The translations under genes and the position numbers were made by a program. A stretch of DNA of 7,411 nt from assembly GCA_030591625.1 (NCBI GenBank), contig JAUVAR010000118.1, positions 1 through 7,411 on the forward strand. Reading direction: 5' to 3'. Shown in pieces: positions 7,166 through 7,411 of this stretch. A model generated the notes under the pieces. That model did no database searches. It was given only the letters and a program-made list of their open reading frames with translations, and was not told where the DNA came from. Every line of letters starts with the position of its first letter. The first letter of the stretch is position 1. Source of the DNA: Candidatus Zixiibacteriota bacterium. Its GTDB lineage: Bacteria; Zixibacteria; MSB-5A5; GN15; FEB-12.

Positions 7166-7183
7166 TGGCTACAAATATAGCCA
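7166..7183. promoter_or_regulatory. Palindromic operator candidate overlapping the -10 box
   Basis: TGGCTA (7166-7171) and TAGCCA (7178-7183) form a perfect 6-bp inverted repeat with a 6-nt spacer. It overlaps the -10 hexamer and the expected start site of the ribbon-helix-helix gene. A dimeric ribbon-helix-helix repressor bound here would block RNA polymerase, so autoregulation is the natural inference. As RNA it could also form a small 5' hairpin. Confidence 0.5.
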
Positions 7184-7203
7184 TTTCAATCCTTCTTAGT
7201 CAA
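7174..7203 (-). promoter_or_regulatory. Sigma70-like promoter of the ribbon-helix-helix gene
   Basis: On the minus strand TTGACT (7198-7203) and TATATT (7174-7179) are separated by 18 nt. Transcription would begin near 7167, leaving a ~27-nt leader with the Shine-Dalgarno GGAG at 7148-7151. This reading is by eye from the hexamers. Confidence 0.6.
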
Positions 7204-7234
7204 CAACTATCAACTCATAATAAATCTCCGGACT

Positions 7235-7293
7235 AGTCGCTTCTGGGCAAATCATTCTCGCCTTCGCAGGAATGACATTTTATAGTAGCGACT
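7235..7293. repeat. Nested inverted-repeat segment between the transposase end and the regulator gene
   Basis: The outer arms AGTCGCT (7235-7241) and AGCGACT (7287-7293) are perfectly complementary and extend by CT/AG past one mismatch. Inside them sits a second inverted repeat, TCATTC (7252-7257) and GAATGA (7270-7275), whose stem continues past one mismatch with a G-T wobble and two G-C pairs around a four-base loop. The inner core resembles short palindromes dispersed in many bacterial genomes (recalled, not searched). The right outer arm lies in the spacer of the outward promoter at 7279-7307. Confidence 0.6.
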
Positions 7294-7307
7294 GTCTTTA
7301 ATGTCAA
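7279..7307 (-). promoter_or_regulatory. Near-consensus sigma70 promoter at the end of the transposase gene, facing outward
   Basis: On the minus strand TTGACA (7302-7307) and TATAAA (7279-7284) are 17 nt apart, close to an ideal sigma70 promoter. The transposase stop codon TGA (7304-7306) is embedded in the -35 box. Initiation is expected near 7272, so the transcript would begin at the hairpin formed by 7252-7275. It could make an IS guide RNA or read on into the ribbon-helix-helix and efflux genes. I see no terminator before 7140. Confidence 0.6.
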
Positions 7308-7411
7308 GCGATTTTTGGGTTCCAGTGTTCATTTTTTTTGAGCATTAAGTTAAGTATAGTTATCAGTTTTCTCATTACCGCTGTCAGAGCTGTCATTTTA
7401 CTTTTCCCTCG
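7304..7411 (-). CDS. IS110/IS1111-family transposase, C-terminal end only (cut by window edge)
   Basis: The last 35 codons of a frame entering from the right are visible. It contains KMTALTAVMRKLITILNLML followed by KKNEHW and a short tail ending in KIA. From memory this closely matches the conserved C terminus of IS110/IS1111 (Transposase_20) enzymes, typically KVALTAVMRKLLVILNAML followed by a short tail with Trp. These are RuvC-like DEDD recombinases that use a serine in the C-terminal domain and an RNA guide to choose and join target sites. The catalytic residues lie outside the window, so intactness cannot be judged. The stop is TGA at 7304-7306. Only the 3' part is seen, hence partial; a decayed remnant is possible. 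Confidence 0.8.
   Translation of the reverse strand, partial: RGKSKMTALTAVMRKLITILNLMLKKNEHWNPKIA

Larger units (their letters stand above)
7184..7411 (-). mobile_element. Right-hand part of an IS110/IS1111-type insertion sequence (boundary uncertain)
   Basis: The region holds the transposase 3' end plus about 120 nt of non-coding DNA with a promoter and nested palindromes, the sort of structured end that IS1111-group elements carry after the transposase. IS110-family elements lack ordinary terminal inverted repeats and often lack target duplications, so the exact edge cannot be read from one sequence. I place the inner limit arbitrarily just before the regulator's palindrome at 7183; the real edge could be anywhere between about 7183 and 7300. 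Confidence 0.5.

Overview
This window comes from a diderm (Gram-negative-type) bacterium. It carries an RND inner-membrane efflux pump and a TolC-type outer-membrane factor, which only make sense with two membranes. Base composition is moderately AT-rich, especially between genes. Nothing here fixes the phylum. The mix of dispersed intergenic repeats, an IS110-type element and an efflux operon suggests an accessory or variable chromosomal region.

Left part (1-2336): a plus-strand gene (480-1628) encodes an alanine dehydrogenase/transhydrogenase-fold enzyme most like N5-(carboxyethyl)ornithine synthase. It stands alone, bracketed by two direct copies of a ~211-bp non-coding repeat (1-211 and 1863-2074, about 87% identical by hand alignment). 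Each copy begins with a GC-rich terminator-like hairpin, and the first copy is followed by a strong intrinsic terminator (215-243). The rest of this part is AT-rich non-coding DNA with two inverted repeats.

Central part (2337-6849): two minus-strand genes form a tight operon, a TolC-like outer-membrane channel followed 10 nt later by an AcrB/HAE1-type RND permease. I assign both starts differently from the longest open frames: ATG at 6849 for the channel and GTG at 5411 for the permease, each with a good Shine-Dalgarno. No membrane-fusion (adaptor) gene is present, so the tripartite pump is incomplete in this window.

Right part (6850-7411): an easily missed 57-codon minus-strand gene (6967-7140) encodes a ribbon-helix-helix DNA-binding protein. 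It has a clear Shine-Dalgarno and a sigma70-like promoter whose -10 box lies in a TGGCTA-N6-TAGCCA palindrome, the expected layout for autoregulation. It is co-directional with the efflux genes 117 nt downstream, and I see no terminator between them. Further right, the window cuts into the 3' end of an IS110/IS1111-family transposase (7304-7411, minus). Its stop codon lies inside the -35 box of a near-consensus promoter (TTGACA-N17-TATAAA) that points out of the coding sequence toward the ribbon-helix-helix gene. A nested palindromic segment (7235-7293) overlaps this promoter.

The most interesting hypothesis is that this promoter makes the guide (bridge/seeker) RNA of the IS, or acts as an IS-borne outward promoter driving the regulator-efflux operon, or does both.
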